NCBI RefSeq assembly: GCF_003123725.1
Contig: NZ_QETA01000002.1
Location: 372,001-436,000, forward strand
Source: Corticimicrobacter populi
GTDB taxonomy: Bacteria; Pseudomonadota; Gammaproteobacteria; Burkholderiales; Burkholderiaceae_B
Direction of reading: 5' to 3'
DNA length: 64,000 nucleotides
Shown: piece by piece, positions 35,910 through 45,717 of the stretch
Numbering within the stretch: position 1 is the stretch's first letter
How the letters are laid out: every line of letters starts with the position of its first letter
Made by a program: the position numbers and the translations under genes
The notes under the pieces: model-generated
Database searches by the model: none
Told to the model about the DNA's origin: nothing
The model's input: only the letters and a program-made list of their open reading frames with translations

Positions 35910-36710
35910 TCATTTGTACTGGTTTTTCCATTCGCGCAGGGCAGCAAAAACCTCGACTTCGCTATCCAGGGCATGGCCTGCCCAGAGGCCGGCTGCCTGT
36001 CGGATAGCAGGTTCCCTGGTGCGCAGGAATGGGTTGATGGCAAGCTCCTGTGCCAGTGGCACGGGCAGGGTGGGCAGGCCTTGCGCACGCAGGTGCGTGG
36101 CGCGTTGCTGCCAGTTTTGCAGGGCGTCGTTGCCAGGATCGACGGCCCTTGCCCATTTCAGGTTGGAGAGCGTGTATTCGTGTGCACAGCAGACCAGGGT
36201 GTCGCCGGGCAGGTCGGTGAATTGCGCGAGCGAGGCCAGCATCTGTGCCGGCGTGCCTTCGAACAGCCGCCCACAGCCGCCAGAGAACAGAGTGTCGCCG
36301 CAGAAAAGCAAGGCGGGGCCCTGCGCGGGACTGGCCAGGTAGGCGACATGTCCGGCAGTATGCCCGGGGACGTTGTAGACGGTACAGTCGATACCTGCCG
36401 CAGCGAGCGTGAACCGGCTGCCGCCCTCGACGCGTATGTCACAGCGCGGCAGGGATTCCCTGGCTGGTCCATACACAGGGATGCTGCTGTCGTGTGACAA
36501 TTCGGTCACGCCGCCGACATGGTCATGGTGGTGGTGTGTCAGTAGAATGGCGGACAGTTGCAGCCCATGCTCGTCGAGCGCCCGCTGCACGGGCACCGCT
36601 TCGCCCGGATCAATCACCACGGCATGACGTCCCGCATGCCACAACCATATATAGTTGTCGGACAGCGCGGGCAAGGCCAGCAGGTGAGGATGGGCAAAGG
36701 TATTCATCAA
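35910..36710 (-). CDS. gloB: Hydroxyacylglutathione hydrolase (glyoxalase II)
   Basis: Hydrolyses S-lactoylglutathione to D-lactate and glutathione in methylglyoxal detoxification. 266 residues; metallo-beta-lactamase fold with the binuclear metal motif THHHHDHVGG, PGHTAGHVAYL and FCGDTLFSGGCGRLFEG, and the C-terminal substrate-binding domain with CAHEYTLSNLKWA. Its start is 11 bp from the divergent methyltransferase start, so the promoters must overlap the coding ends. Confidence 0.96.
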   Translation of the reverse strand: MMNTFAHPHLLALPALSDNYIWLWHAGRHAVVIDPGEAVPVQRALDEHGLQLSAILLTHHHHDHVGGVTELSHDSSIPVYGPARESLPRCDIRVEGGSRFTLAAAGIDCTVYNVPGHTAGHVAYLASPAQGPALLFCGDTLFSGGCGRLFEGTPAQMLASLAQFTDLPGDTLVCCAHEYTLSNLKWARAVDPGNDALQNWQQRATHLRAQGLPTLPVPLAQELAINPFLRTREPAIRQAAGLWAGHALDSEVEVFAALREWKNQYK

Positions 36711-36721
36711 GAGGAAAAGGT

Positions 36722-37492
36722 GTGACGGCAGGCAGCGAACCCCCTATTGTAAATCTGACGGCGTGGTTCGACACGCCACCCGGCCGCTATGCCCTGGAAT
36801 GGGAGCAGCGGCAGATCGACGAGATCGTCGCAGATGTGTTCGGATTCCAGGCTGCGCAGATCGGCCTACCGGGGTTCGATACCCTGCAGAATAACCGGAT
36901 TTCAGGCAAAACGGTGGTCGTGGCCGACTGGGACGGCCTGTCGGGGGCCTCGTCCGACACAGGCTTGCTGGTGGCACGGCCCGAGGCCCTGCCATTCGAC
37001 AGTCAGAGCCTGGACCTGCTGGTTCTGCCACATACCCTCGAATGGGCCGAGGATCCTCATGCGGTTCTGCGCGAGGCCGAGCGGGTGCTGATGCCGGAAG
37101 GGCGTATTGTCGTGACCGGCTTCAATCCGTGGAGCCTGTGGGGCATGGCCTCCTGGTTGCCATTCGGGACCTATCTGCCGCAGCAGAGCACGCGGCTGGT
37201 CTCGTTGCTGCGGCTGCGGGACTGGTTCAAATTGCTGTCGTTCGAGGCAGGCAAGGGACGGCTGGGCTGCTTTGCGCCAGGCTGCCGCTCGGAACGCTGG
37301 CTGCAGCGCTGGCGTTTTCTGGATGCGGCAGGAGAGCGCTGGTGGGCACCCGGCGGTGGCGTGTATGCCGTGTCCGCAGTCAAGCGGGTGGGGGGCATGA
37401 CGCTGGTCACGCCTGCCTGGAAACGCAAGCGGCGTCGACGCATGGTGCGACGAGCCGTGCCGGTAGTCTCCTCGACGCGGGGGGCGCAATGA
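36722..37492 (+). CDS. SAM-dependent methyltransferase of unknown substrate
   Basis: 256 residues, class I methyltransferase fold. Motif I is degenerate ([11 protein letters not shown]); the later motifs are clearer: [19 protein letters not shown] and [29 protein letters not shown], the Methyltransf_11 pattern. The basic C-terminal tail ([13 protein letters not shown]) is notable. GTG start at 36722, chosen because upstream in-frame sequence overlaps gloB. Its stop overlaps the rnhA start (ATGA). A gloB-methyltransferase-rnhA-dnaQ order is common in betaproteobacteria. Confidence 0.85.
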   Translation: MTAGSEPPIVNLTAWFDTPPGRYALEWEQRQIDEIVADVFGFQAAQIGLPGFDTLQNNRISGKTVVVADWDGLSGASSDTGLLVARPEALPFDSQSLDLLVLPHTLEWAEDPHAVLREAERVLMPEGRIVVTGFNPWSLWGMASWLPFGTYLPQQSTRLVSLLRLRDWFKLLSFEAGKGRLGCFAPGCRSERWLQRWRFLDAAGERWWAPGGGVYAVSAVKRVGGMTLVTPAWKRKRRRRMVRRAVPVVSSTRGAQ

Positions 37493-37980
37493 GCGGCACA
37501 CAGACAACTGACAGGGATATTGCCAGCAAGGTTGATATCTGGACCGATGGTGCCTGCAAGGGCAATCCGGGGCCGGGCGGATGGGGCGCATTGCTGCGCT
37601 ATGGGGCACACGAAAAAACTCTCTATGGCGGAGAGCTCGATACGACCAACAACCGGATGGAGCTGCTGGCGGTGATCGAGGCCTTGGGTGCGCTGCGGCG
37701 GCGCTGCGCAGTAGTGCTGCATACGGACTCGCGCTATGTGCAGCAGGGCATGACCGAATGGTTGCCCAACTGGAAGCGGCGCGGCTGGAAAACCGCCGAC
37801 AAGAAACCGGTCAAGAATGTCGATCTCTGGCAGCGGCTGGACGAGCAGGTCGCCCGACATGAGGTGCGTTGGCAGTGGGTCAAGGGCCATGCCGGGGACC
37901 CGGGCAACGAGCGTGCCGACCAGTTGGCCAACCAGGGGGTCGAAGTGGCGCTGGGGCGTGTGCCAGCACGTGCCGGATAG
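37489..37980 (+). CDS. rnhA: Ribonuclease HI
   Basis: Degrades RNA in RNA-DNA hybrids. 163 residues. Catalytic Asp-Glu-Asp-Asp set visible: [47 protein letters not shown] and [11 protein letters not shown], with the basic handle region ([16 protein letters not shown]). ATG overlaps the methyltransferase stop by four bases. Confidence 0.97.
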   Translation: MSGTQTTDRDIASKVDIWTDGACKGNPGPGGWGALLRYGAHEKTLYGGELDTTNNRMELLAVIEALGALRRRCAVVLHTDSRYVQQGMTEWLPNWKRRGWKTADKKPVKNVDLWQRLDEQVARHEVRWQWVKGHAGDPGNERADQLANQGVEVALGRVPARAG

Positions 37981-38027
37981 CCTGTGATTGCTGGTAAAGT
38001 GCAGTTTGCGGAATCACCTGAATATCG

Positions 38028-39119
38028 ATGAAAAAACATACTTTATGGGGACTGGCCGTCGTGGCTGCCCTGGCAGTGGGCGTCGTGCTGGGTAGCCGGT
38101 TTGCGCCAGCCGGCCCTGCCGCGACGGATGCCGCGGTCCTTGACGGGGCGTCCCCAGCGTCTGCACCGGCCCGGCAGGCACCTGTCACAGTACGGGTAGC
38201 TCCGGTCAGCAGCCAGGCTTTCACCCAGCGCCTGACGGCCGTAGGCAGTCTGCGTGCCGACGAGTCGGTGGTGCTGCGGCCAGAAGTGGCGGGCCGGGTC
38301 CAGTTCATCGGTTTTCGCGAAGGGCAGCCGGTCGAGAAAGGGCAGGTTCTGTTTCGCCTCGACGATGCGACAGCCCGCGCTGAACTGGCCCAGGCCGATG
38401 CGGCGCTGGCCCTGGCTCGCAGTCAGCACGGCCGGGCCCGTGAGCTGAGCCGGCAGGGCTTTGTGAGTCAGCAGGCGCTTGATGATGCGGCCAGCCAGCT
38501 TCGGGTCCAGCAGGCAGCGCTGGAGGCAGCGCGTGTACGGCTCGACAAGACCGTGTTGCGTGCGCCCTTCGATGGTGTGATCGGTCTGCGCAGTGTCTCG
38601 GTGGGTGATTACGTGACGGCGGGCCAGGATCTGGTGGCACTGCAGGCGCTGGACCCCCTCAAGCTCGATTTCAAGGTGCCCGAGCAATATCTGGCCCATG
38701 TGGCCGAAGGCCAGCAGCTTGACATACAGGTCGATGCCCTGCCGGGGCAGACTCGTACGGGCCGCGTTTTTGCCATCAGCCCAACCGTGGATGCCAATGG
38801 TCGCTCCGTCTGGTTGCGTGCCGAGGTCGAGAATGGCGATGGCGCGCTGCGGCCCGGCCTGTTTGCCCGCGTGGCGCTGTTGCTGTCGTCCTACCAGGGG
38901 CTGGCCGTGCCCGAGGCGGCGCTGGCCCCTTCGGGTGACGGTCAATATGTCTATGTGGTTGCAGGGGACGAGGCGCGTCAGGTGGCCGTCACGCTGGGGC
39001 AGCGCCGCGATGGCATGGTCGAGGTGGCCGGCGATCTGGCATCCGGCGATGTCGTGATCGTGGCCGGACTGCAGCGCATCAGCGATGGCGTGCCCGTACG
39101 CGTACAGGTACGCGAATGA
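38028..39119 (+). CDS. RND efflux periplasmic adaptor (membrane fusion protein)
   Basis: 363 residues. N-terminal membrane anchor (LWGLAVVAALAVGVVLG) with no lipobox Cys; lipoyl halves (RPEVAGRVQFIGFREGQPV and LRAPFDGVIGLRSVSVGDYV), an alpha-hairpin ([16 protein letters not shown]...) and a beta-barrel/MP domain (VARVALLLSSYQGLAVPEAAL-like). Links the inner-membrane pump to an outer-membrane channel; no channel gene is nearby, so a TolC-like protein from elsewhere would be used. Its stop overlaps the pump start by four bases. Confidence 0.92.
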   Translation: MKKHTLWGLAVVAALAVGVVLGSRFAPAGPAATDAAVLDGASPASAPARQAPVTVRVAPVSSQAFTQRLTAVGSLRADESVVLRPEVAGRVQFIGFREGQPVEKGQVLFRLDDATARAELAQADAALALARSQHGRARELSRQGFVSQQALDDAASQLRVQQAALEAARVRLDKTVLRAPFDGVIGLRSVSVGDYVTAGQDLVALQALDPLKLDFKVPEQYLAHVAEGQQLDIQVDALPGQTRTGRVFAISPTVDANGRSVWLRAEVENGDGALRPGLFARVALLLSSYQGLAVPEAALAPSGDGQYVYVVAGDEARQVAVTLGQRRDGMVEVAGDLASGDVVIVAGLQRISDGVPVRVQVRE

Positions 39120-42100
39120 AAATTTCCGAGACCTGCATCCGCCGCCCGGTGTTTGCCACCGTCCTGACGCTGGCCATCGTGCTGATCGGCCTGATTTCCT
39201 ATTCTCGGCTGACCGTGCGGGAGTATCCGCAGATCGACGAACCGATCGTTTCGGTGCGTACCGACTACAAGGGGGCGTCCGCCGAGGTGGTCGAGTCGCA
39301 GGTCACCAAGCCCCTTGAAGACCAGTTGGCAGGTATCGAGGGCGTCAATGTGATGACCTCGCGCAGCCGCTCCGAGCGCAGCTTCATCGACGTGCGCTTC
39401 GATCTGTCGCGCGATCCTGATGCGGCCGCTGCCGAAGTGCGCGACAAGGTCTCGCGGGCGCGCCGTTTCCTGCCCGATGAAATTGATGAGCCGATCATCG
39501 GCAAGGTCGAGGCCGATTCGCAGCCGGTGATCTATATCTCGGTACAGTCCGGTGTGCTGTCCACCGTCGATGCCTCGGACTATCTGCATCGCTACGTCAA
39601 GACGCGGCTGTCCGTGCTGCCGGGGGCAGCCGAGGTGCGGGTGTTCGGCGAGCGCTTGCCGGCCATGCGGGTGTACGTCGATCGTGACAAGCTGGCCGGC
39701 TATGACCTGACCGTGCAGGATGTGCAGAATGCGCTTTCCAGCCAGAATGTCGAGATTCCTGCCGGTCGCATCGAGTCGGTCAACCGCGAGTTTTCGGTGG
39801 TGTCGTCCACGGACTTGCGCACGCCCGAACAGTTCCGCGATGTGGTGCTTGCCAACGCTGGTGGCTATCTGGTGCGCCTGGGCGATGTCGCCGATGTGGA
39901 AATCGGCCCGGCCGACGAGCGTGTACTGTCGCGCTTCAATGGCCAGGCGGCACTCAATATCGGCGTCATGAAGCAATCCACTGCCAACCCGCTGGACCTG
40001 TCCAAGGCGGTGCGGGCCGAGGTGGATGCAATCAATACCAACCTGCCGGAAGGCATGCTGCTGACCGTGTCCTACGACACGTCTGTCTTTATCGAAGAGT
40101 CCATCGCGGCGGTCTATGCGACGATCCTGGAGGCCATCGCGCTGGTGGTGCTGGTGATTTTCTTCTTTCTGCGCAGCGTGCGGGCCAGCCTGATTCCCAT
40201 CGTGACCATCCCGGTGTCGTTGGTGGGGGCCTGCGCGCTGATGTATCTGTTCGGGTTCTCGATCAATACGCTGACACTGCTGGCCATGGTGCTGGCCATT
40301 GGCCTGGTGGTCGATGACGCCATCGTCATGCTCGAGAACATCTATCGCCATATCGAAGAGGGCGTGCCACGCATCCAGGCCGCCATCATGGGGGCACGCG
40401 AGATCGGCTTTGCAGTGGTGGCCATGACCCTGACCCTGGTCACGGTCTATGCGCCGCTGGCCTTTGCCACCGGCCGGACCGGCCGGCTGTTCATCGAGTT
40501 CGCTCTGGCGCTGGCCGGTGCAGTACTGGTGTCGGGCTTCGTGGCACTGACCCTGACGCCGATGATGTGCGCGACGCTGTTGCGCCATTCGACCCGGCAG
40601 AATCGCCTGCAGGCCTGGATCGGCAAGTGGATGGACAGCTGGAATGACCTGTACCGACGCTGGCTGACCGCTGCGCTGGCCGCACGTGGCTGGATCGTCG
40701 TGGCGGGGGTGCTGGTGTCGCTGGCCGGCGGCTGGTTGTTCACGCACATCAAGAGCGAACTGTCACCGGTCGAGGACCGGGGGGTGGTATTCGGCTCGGT
40801 CACGGCCCCGGAAGGTGCCACGCTCAAATACACCCTCGACAGCCTGCTGGAAGTGGAGGACCTGTACCGCGAGATTCCCGAAGGGGAGAGCTACCGGGTG
40901 ATCGCGGGCTTTCCGACCGTCTCCAACGGCATGGCCATCCTCAATCTCAAGCCGTGGAGCGAGCGCGAGGCGCGCCAGCAGGACATTGCCTCGGGCCTGC
41001 GGTCGGAAGTGTCCGAGCTGCCGGGTGCACGCATCTACATCAACAACCCGCCGTCGTTCGGGTTACGGGCCAGTTCGCGGCCCATCGAATTCATCGTCAT
41101 GAGCCAAGCTTCCTATCCCGAACTGGCGCGTATGGTCGATGATTTCATGGGTGAGCTGTCACGCTATCCTGGACTGATCAATCTTGAAAGCGATCTGCGC
41201 CTGAATACCCCCGAGCTGCGCGTCGAGGTTGATCGCGACAAGCTGGCCGATGTCGGCGTCGATGTCGCCACGGTCGGCCGTACCCTCGAAACCATGCTGG
41301 GTGGGCGCCAGATCACCCGCTATAAGGATGATGGTGAACAGTTCGACGTGATTGTCCAGGTCAAGCCGCTGGAGCGGGCGCGGCCAGACGACATTTCCGG
41401 AATTTATGTGCGTACCCGTGAAGGCGGCATGGTGCAGCTGGACAACTTGCTGGCTGTGCGCGAAGGCGTCTCGGCGCAGTCGCTCAATCACTTCAACCGG
41501 CTGCGGGCAGCCAAGATCGAGGCTGCCGTCGCGCCGGGCTATTCAATGGGCGAGGTGCTGGCCGAAATGGATCGCCTGGCGCAGATCCACTTGCCGGCCA
41601 CCGTACAGACAGACCTCGATGGCCAGTCGCGGGAATTTCGTGATTCGTCCGGCAGCATCTATCTGGCGTTCGCGATGGCGCTGGCCTTCATTTATCTGGT
41701 GCTGGCTGCACAGTTTGAAAGCTGGCGCAGTCCGCTGATCATCATGTTGTCAGTGCCGTTGTCCATGACCGGTGCCCTGCTGGCGCTCTGGCTCAGTGGC
41801 GGCTCGTTGTCGATCTACAGCCAGATTGGCCTGATCACGCTGGTGGGGTTGATCACCAAGCACGGCATTCTGATCGTCGAGTTCGCCAACCAGTTGCGTG
41901 ACCAGGGGCATGAATTGTTCGATGCCGTGATCGAAGCCAGCGTCATGCGGCTGCGCCCCATTCTGATGACCACCGGTGCCATGGTGCTGGGCACCGTGCC
42001 GTTGGCGCTGGCGGCCGGTGCCGGTGCCGAATCGCGCCAGCAGATCGGCTGGGTGATCGTGGGCGGCCTGACGCTGGGTACAATCCTGACCTTGTTCGTG

Positions 42101-42166
42101 GTGCCGGCAGTCTATACCCTGATTGCTCCGCGCCGCAGCCACATAGAAGCAACCATGGAGTCATGA
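39116..42166 (+). CDS. RND multidrug efflux transporter, HAE-1/AcrB type
   Basis: 1016 residues, inner-membrane proton-driven trimeric pump. Begins MKISETCIRRPVFATVLTLA; two repeats each with a TM helix, a large periplasmic loop and five or more TM helices. Proton-relay Asp pair in LAMVLAIGLVVDDAIVMLEN; further family stretches VDRDKLAGYDLTVQDVQNAL, LTPMMCATLL, and LVLAAQFESWRSPLIIMLS. The shortened loop lengths resemble the MdtF/MexQ-like or AcrD-like short branch, but substrate cannot be told. Its stop overlaps the dnaQ start. Confidence 0.94.
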   Translation: MKISETCIRRPVFATVLTLAIVLIGLISYSRLTVREYPQIDEPIVSVRTDYKGASAEVVESQVTKPLEDQLAGIEGVNVMTSRSRSERSFIDVRFDLSRDPDAAAAEVRDKVSRARRFLPDEIDEPIIGKVEADSQPVIYISVQSGVLSTVDASDYLHRYVKTRLSVLPGAAEVRVFGERLPAMRVYVDRDKLAGYDLTVQDVQNALSSQNVEIPAGRIESVNREFSVVSSTDLRTPEQFRDVVLANAGGYLVRLGDVADVEIGPADERVLSRFNGQAALNIGVMKQSTANPLDLSKAVRAEVDAINTNLPEGMLLTVSYDTSVFIEESIAAVYATILEAIALVVLVIFFFLRSVRASLIPIVTIPVSLVGACALMYLFGFSINTLTLLAMVLAIGLVVDDAIVMLENIYRHIEEGVPRIQAAIMGAREIGFAVVAMTLTLVTVYAPLAFATGRTGRLFIEFALALAGAVLVSGFVALTLTPMMCATLLRHSTRQNRLQAWIGKWMDSWNDLYRRWLTAALAARGWIVVAGVLVSLAGGWLFTHIKSELSPVEDRGVVFGSVTAPEGATLKYTLDSLLEVEDLYREIPEGESYRVIAGFPTVSNGMAILNLKPWSEREARQQDIASGLRSEVSELPGARIYINNPPSFGLRASSRPIEFIVMSQASYPELARMVDDFMGELSRYPGLINLESDLRLNTPELRVEVDRDKLADVGVDVATVGRTLETMLGGRQITRYKDDGEQFDVIVQVKPLERARPDDISGIYVRTREGGMVQLDNLLAVREGVSAQSLNHFNRLRAAKIEAAVAPGYSMGEVLAEMDRLAQIHLPATVQTDLDGQSREFRDSSGSIYLAFAMALAFIYLVLAAQFESWRSPLIIMLSVPLSMTGALLALWLSGGSLSIYSQIGLITLVGLITKHGILIVEFANQLRDQGHELFDAVIEASVMRLRPILMTTGAMVLGTVPLALAAGAGAESRQQIGWVIVGGLTLGTILTLFVVPAVYTLIAPRRSHIEATMES

Positions 42167-42885
42167 TGCGACAGATCATCCTCGATACCGAAACCACGGG
42201 TCTCGAACCCTCCCAGGGACATCGCATCATCGAAATCGGTGCGGTGGAAATGGTCAATCGCCGCTTTACCCGCAACGATTTTCACCAGTACCTGAATCCG
42301 GATCGCGACAGTGATCCGGGCGCACTGGCCGTGCACGGACTGACCACCGAGTTTCTGTCCGACAAGCCGCGCTTTGAAGATGTGGTGGATGATTTCATCG
42401 CCTTCGTCGGCGATGCCGAGCTGATCATCCACAACGCCGACTTCGATACCCGTTTCATCGACGCCGAACTGGCTCGCCTGGGGCGCGGCAAGCTGATTGA
42501 TCATTGCCTGCGTATCACCGATTCGCTCAAGGTGGCTCGCGAGATGCATCCGGGCAAGCGCAACTCGCTGGATGCGCTGTGCGACCGCTACGAAATTTCC
42601 AACGCACACCGTACCCTGCACGGCGCGCTGCTCGATTCGCAGTTGCTGGGCGAGGTCTGGCTGGCCATGACGCGTGGCCAGAATTCGCTGGTGATCGATA
42701 TCGATGATACCGGTGCCGACGCGGGTGCGGCTGGCCTGCGGGTCGGTAGCCTTGACCTGTCGTCGTTGCGGGTGTTGCCGGCCAATGCCGAGGAACTGGC
42801 TGCGCACGAAGCCTACCTGGCCGAGCTGGACAAGGCCGTGGGCGGCGAGTGTACCTGGCGCAGTTTGCCGTCAGCACAGGTCTGA
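42163..42885 (+). CDS. dnaQ: DNA polymerase III epsilon subunit (3'-5' proofreading exonuclease)
   Basis: 240 residues. DEDDh exonuclease: ExoI IILDTETTGLEPSQGHRIIE, ExoII IIHNADFDTRFIDAEL, ExoIII-epsilon HRTLHGALLDSQLLGEVW with the catalytic His and Asp. The short C-terminal part binds the alpha subunit. Start at the first of two adjacent ATG codons (42163 or 42166). dnaQ usually neighbours rnhA; here an RND pump pair lies between them. Confidence 0.95.
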   Translation: MMRQIILDTETTGLEPSQGHRIIEIGAVEMVNRRFTRNDFHQYLNPDRDSDPGALAVHGLTTEFLSDKPRFEDVVDDFIAFVGDAELIIHNADFDTRFIDAELARLGRGKLIDHCLRITDSLKVAREMHPGKRNSLDALCDRYEISNAHRTLHGALLDSQLLGEVWLAMTRGQNSLVIDIDDTGADAGAAGLRVGSLDLSSLRVLPANAEELAAHEAYLAELDKAVGGECTWRSLPSAQV

Positions 42886-42926
42886 CGGCGCTGGCCCGTC
42901 ATGGGCCAGATCTTCTTTGCCGATAC

Positions 42927-43943
42927 TCAGTCGCCGGTACGTGAGAACAGGGCCAACTGATTCCAGTAATCCAGGCCCAGCAGATATTGGTCGCCCAGCG
43001 GCTTGAACTCGAAATCCCCGCCTTTGTTATGCTGCATGCGGATCAGGCCGTCTTCCTGGCGTGCCTGCATGGTGATGAAGCCGTCACCGTCCTTGACGAT
43101 GCCATCCGCACCGAAAATCAGTTCGCGCACGGCACCCACGGGGGCCGTGAACGTACCTTGGGGCAGGCTGGCCGGAGCGGGTTGTGCCAACAGCTCAGGG
43201 GTCAGTTTGGACAGGCTTGCTGCAATTGCGCAGGCATCGCTGTCGCCGATGGGTGCGTTGCAGGTGTGTTGCACGATCTCGCGCACGTCCAGATAGCGAC
43301 CCGCGTTCCAGGCTTCAGCCGCGACCGTATTGCAGACACTGGCTGAAATGCCATTCAGGCAGGCGTTGCGCAGCGAGGCAATGGCTTCGTCGGGCAGGGG
43401 GTCCGACTTGCCGAACAGGCTGGATTCGATGCCGGCTGCTTCACGGTAGGCTTCGGGCAGCCGTTTGCAGGCAAATGCCATGCCGCTGTTGCACATCGAT
43501 TCCAGTTCCAGCAGGGAGGTTGCGCCGTATGCTTCCAGACAGGTCATCAGGTCGCTTTTCCAGCACAATGGCCAGACCTTGGTTTCGGGGAACTGAGTGG
43601 GGGCGGCGCAGGGCGCTGCTTCCTGAAGGCTGTAGACAAAGTCGAATCCCACGTCGATGGACTTGCCGTCCGCAGGGAGTTTGTACGTGTCGCCGCCGTC
43701 GAGATCAATATTGAAATAAGACAGTTTGTCGCCTTCGATGGCGTAGTAGAGCAGTTCAGGGCTGCCCAGGCCGGTTTTCTGGATCAGGTTGCTGCTCAGG
43801 ACACGGATCTGGTAGCTGGTGTCGGGGCTCTTGTAGACACCGCACTCAAGGGACGCCTGGGCCTGGGCGGCCGACGACAGGCCAAGGAACAGGGACGAGG
43901 CCAGCAGGAGGGATTTGGCAGAACGTGAAAGCAAGGCAGTCAT
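42927..43943 (-). CDS. Secreted hypothetical protein rich in Cys
   Basis: 338 residues, not recognised. Clear signal peptide (SLLLASSLFLGLSSAAQAQA). Mature part has about a dozen Cys, many paired at spacings like CNSGMAFACKRL, CLNGISASVCNTVA and CNAPIGDSDACAIA, reminiscent of Sel1/TPR-type helical repeats stabilised by disulphides in the periplasm. N-terminal 100 residues look beta-rich (YKSPDTSYQIRVLSSN). Convergent with dnaQ; ends 41 bp from it. Confidence 0.6.
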   Translation of the reverse strand: MTALLSRSAKSLLLASSLFLGLSSAAQAQASLECGVYKSPDTSYQIRVLSSNLIQKTGLGSPELLYYAIEGDKLSYFNIDLDGGDTYKLPADGKSIDVGFDFVYSLQEAAPCAAPTQFPETKVWPLCWKSDLMTCLEAYGATSLLELESMCNSGMAFACKRLPEAYREAAGIESSLFGKSDPLPDEAIASLRNACLNGISASVCNTVAAEAWNAGRYLDVREIVQHTCNAPIGDSDACAIAASLSKLTPELLAQPAPASLPQGTFTAPVGAVRELIFGADGIVKDGDGFITMQARQEDGLIRMQHNKGGDFEFKPLGDQYLLGLDYWNQLALFSRTGD

Positions 43944-44065
43944 GGATTGGACAACTTATGTATGAAAAACACGGCCTGCGCGACATGCACAGGCCGCGAC
44001 AGCATAGGGTGAAAATCAACAGCAGGGTCCGGCCATAAAACAGACATCTGGGTGGGTGCTCTTGC

Positions 44066-44094
44066 TTGCACAAGAATTTCTGGTGTGCTATAGT
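44066..44094 (+). promoter_or_regulatory. Promoter of tRNA-Val
   Basis: TTGCAC at 44066-44071, a 17-bp spacer, and TATAGT at 44089-44094, 13 bp before the mature tRNA 5' end. Near-consensus sigma-70 elements. Confidence 0.75.
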
Positions 44095-44107
44095 TTCTTT
44101 CTTGTCT

Positions 44108-44182
44108 GGGCAGTTAGCTCAGTGGTAGAGCACTGCCTTCACACGGCAGGGGTCACAAGTTCGAACCTTGTACTGCCCACCA
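44108..44182 (+). tRNA. tRNA-Val (anticodon CAC)
   Basis: Acceptor stem GGGCAGT/ACTGCCC, D-arm TAGCTCAGTGGTAGAGCA, anticodon arm CTGCC-TTCACAC-GGCAG with anticodon CAC, T-arm with TTCGAAC, discriminator A, and CCA encoded at 44180-44182. Reads GUG codons. Confidence 0.97.
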
Positions 44183-44187
44183 GATAC

Positions 44188-44218
44188 AAAAAAGCCTCGG
44201 TCAATGCCGGGGCTTTTT
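44188..44218 (+). terminator. Terminator after tRNA-Val
   Basis: GCCTCGG (44194-44200), six-nt loop, CCGGGGC (44207-44213) with one G-U pair, flanked by six A and five T, starting 6 bp after the tRNA. Confidence 0.88.
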
Positions 44219-44261
44219 GCTTTTCGTGTCCAACAAGTTGCTGCAGGCAAAAGGGGCTGTC

Positions 44262-45578
44262 TCAACTCCCTGTCTGGTCCAGGTCTTCGGTGATGCGGCT
44301 CAGCGCGGCGGACTGGGCAAGCGAGCTGTCAACGACGACTCCCATGATCTCGGTCACCCTGTGAGTGGAATCGACAATGTCGCGCATGGTGGTGCCTGCC
44401 GCCTGGACATGTACTGCTCCACTGCGGACCTGCTCGACCGATGTGTTGATCAGATCCTTGATTTCCTTGGCTGCCGAGGCGCTGTTGAGCGCCAGATTGC
44501 GAACTTCGGAGGCCACCACGGCAAAGCCCCGACCTTGCTCGCCGGCACGCGCTGCTTCCACGGCGGCATTGAGTGCCAGGATATTGGTCTGGAAGGCAAT
44601 GCCGTCCATGACACCAATGATGTCCGAGATGCGGCGCGAACTTTCCGTGATGGCTCCCATGGTGTTGACGACTTCTGTTACGGTCTGCCCGCCCATTTCG
44701 GCGACTTCCGAGGCGGCACGCGCCAGTTCGTTTGCGCGTGTGGCCTGTTCTGCGTTCTCGGTCAGGTCATGGACTGCTTCCCGCAAGGTCTGTGCCGCCT
44801 GCACCCGGGCGGTAATGTCGGTGGCGAACTTGACGACCTTGAAGGGCTGGCCGTCTGGATCGAGAATGGCGTTGTAGCTGGCCTCTATCCAGATCGGCTG
44901 CCCATCCCGGCCAATGCGCAGGTAGCGTCCGGTTTCATAGGCCCCCGCACCCAGGCGGCGCCAGAACTCCCGATATGCCGGGCTGTTTCTTTCCGCCTCC
45001 GAGACAAATATGCTGTGGTGACGCCCGACGATCTCGTGTTCCTGGTAGCCGGTTGCCTGCAGGAAGAGCGGGTTGGCGCGCAGGATGGTGCCATCCAGGC
45101 CGAATTCGATGATGGCCTGGACCTTGGAGATGGCGGCAAGCTGTCCTTCGGCATCGGCCATGCGGCGCTGCTGCAGCGTGATGTCGGTGGCGTATTTGAT
45201 GACCTTGACGGGTTGGCCGTCGTTGTCGAGGATGGAGGTATAGCTGGCCTGCAGCCAGACTTCGCGACCATCGCGTGCCACCCTGCGATAGCGTCCACAG
45301 TCGTTTTCTCCTGCAGCCAGCTTGCGCCAGAACCCCAGATAGACCGGGGAGGTGCGTAGCTCGGGCTCGACAAACATGGCGTGGTGCTTGCCCTGTATTT
45401 CGCCCAGACTGTAGCCCATGGTATCCAGAAAATTATCGTTGGCATTCAGGATGATGCCGTCCAGCGAGAACTCTATGACTGCCTGAGATCGGTGGATGGC
45501 CGCGATCTGGCCTTCCATGTTGCGCCGGTCGAGACCGGTGGATGAGGGAAATATGCGATCCAGAATGCCCTGCGCCAT
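44262..45578 (-). CDS. Soluble PAS-PAS-MCP sensor, BdlA-like
   Basis: 438 residues, no membrane segment. Two tandem PAS domains (about 20-130 and 145-255), each with the [12 protein letters not shown] / [12 protein letters not shown] heme/FAD-type PAS motif and the PAC segment [11 protein letters not shown], then an MCP signalling domain with tip [19 protein letters not shown]. This is the architecture of BdlA, the biofilm-dispersion sensor, and of soluble aerotaxis receptors. Start at ATG 45578 preceded by GGAGGAAGCC. Cofactor and output (chemotaxis or biofilm) are inferred. Confidence 0.85.
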   Translation of the reverse strand: MAQGILDRIFPSSTGLDRRNMEGQIAAIHRSQAVIEFSLDGIILNANDNFLDTMGYSLGEIQGKHHAMFVEPELRTSPVYLGFWRKLAAGENDCGRYRRVARDGREVWLQASYTSILDNDGQPVKVIKYATDITLQQRRMADAEGQLAAISKVQAIIEFGLDGTILRANPLFLQATGYQEHEIVGRHHSIFVSEAERNSPAYREFWRRLGAGAYETGRYLRIGRDGQPIWIEASYNAILDPDGQPFKVVKFATDITARVQAAQTLREAVHDLTENAEQATRANELARAASEVAEMGGQTVTEVVNTMGAITESSRRISDIIGVMDGIAFQTNILALNAAVEAARAGEQGRGFAVVASEVRNLALNSASAAKEIKDLINTSVEQVRSGAVHVQAAGTTMRDIVDSTHRVTEIMGVVVDSSLAQSAALSRITEDLDQTGS

Positions 45579-45717
45579 GGCTTCCTCCGTTGGGTGGTGT
45601 GGCACTGCTGAGGCGGGAGAGTGAGATGCTGGGGGTCTGCTCTGATGCGTGCGGTGCCCATGCGCCACGCCGCCAGTCTAGGCGGGTGAGAAAGCGGGAC
45701 AGCAATATCTTGCCACG

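Noticed and set aside
38978-40747. 589-codon open frame on the minus strand opposite the RND genes
   Set aside because: Composition dominated by His, Gln, Arg and Asp with no motif; it mirrors the well-defined pump reading frame.
44108-44182. tRNA-Val as an integration site for the island
   Set aside because: It is 13 kb away from the island, has no adjacent integrase, and no partial tRNA copy was found at the island ends.
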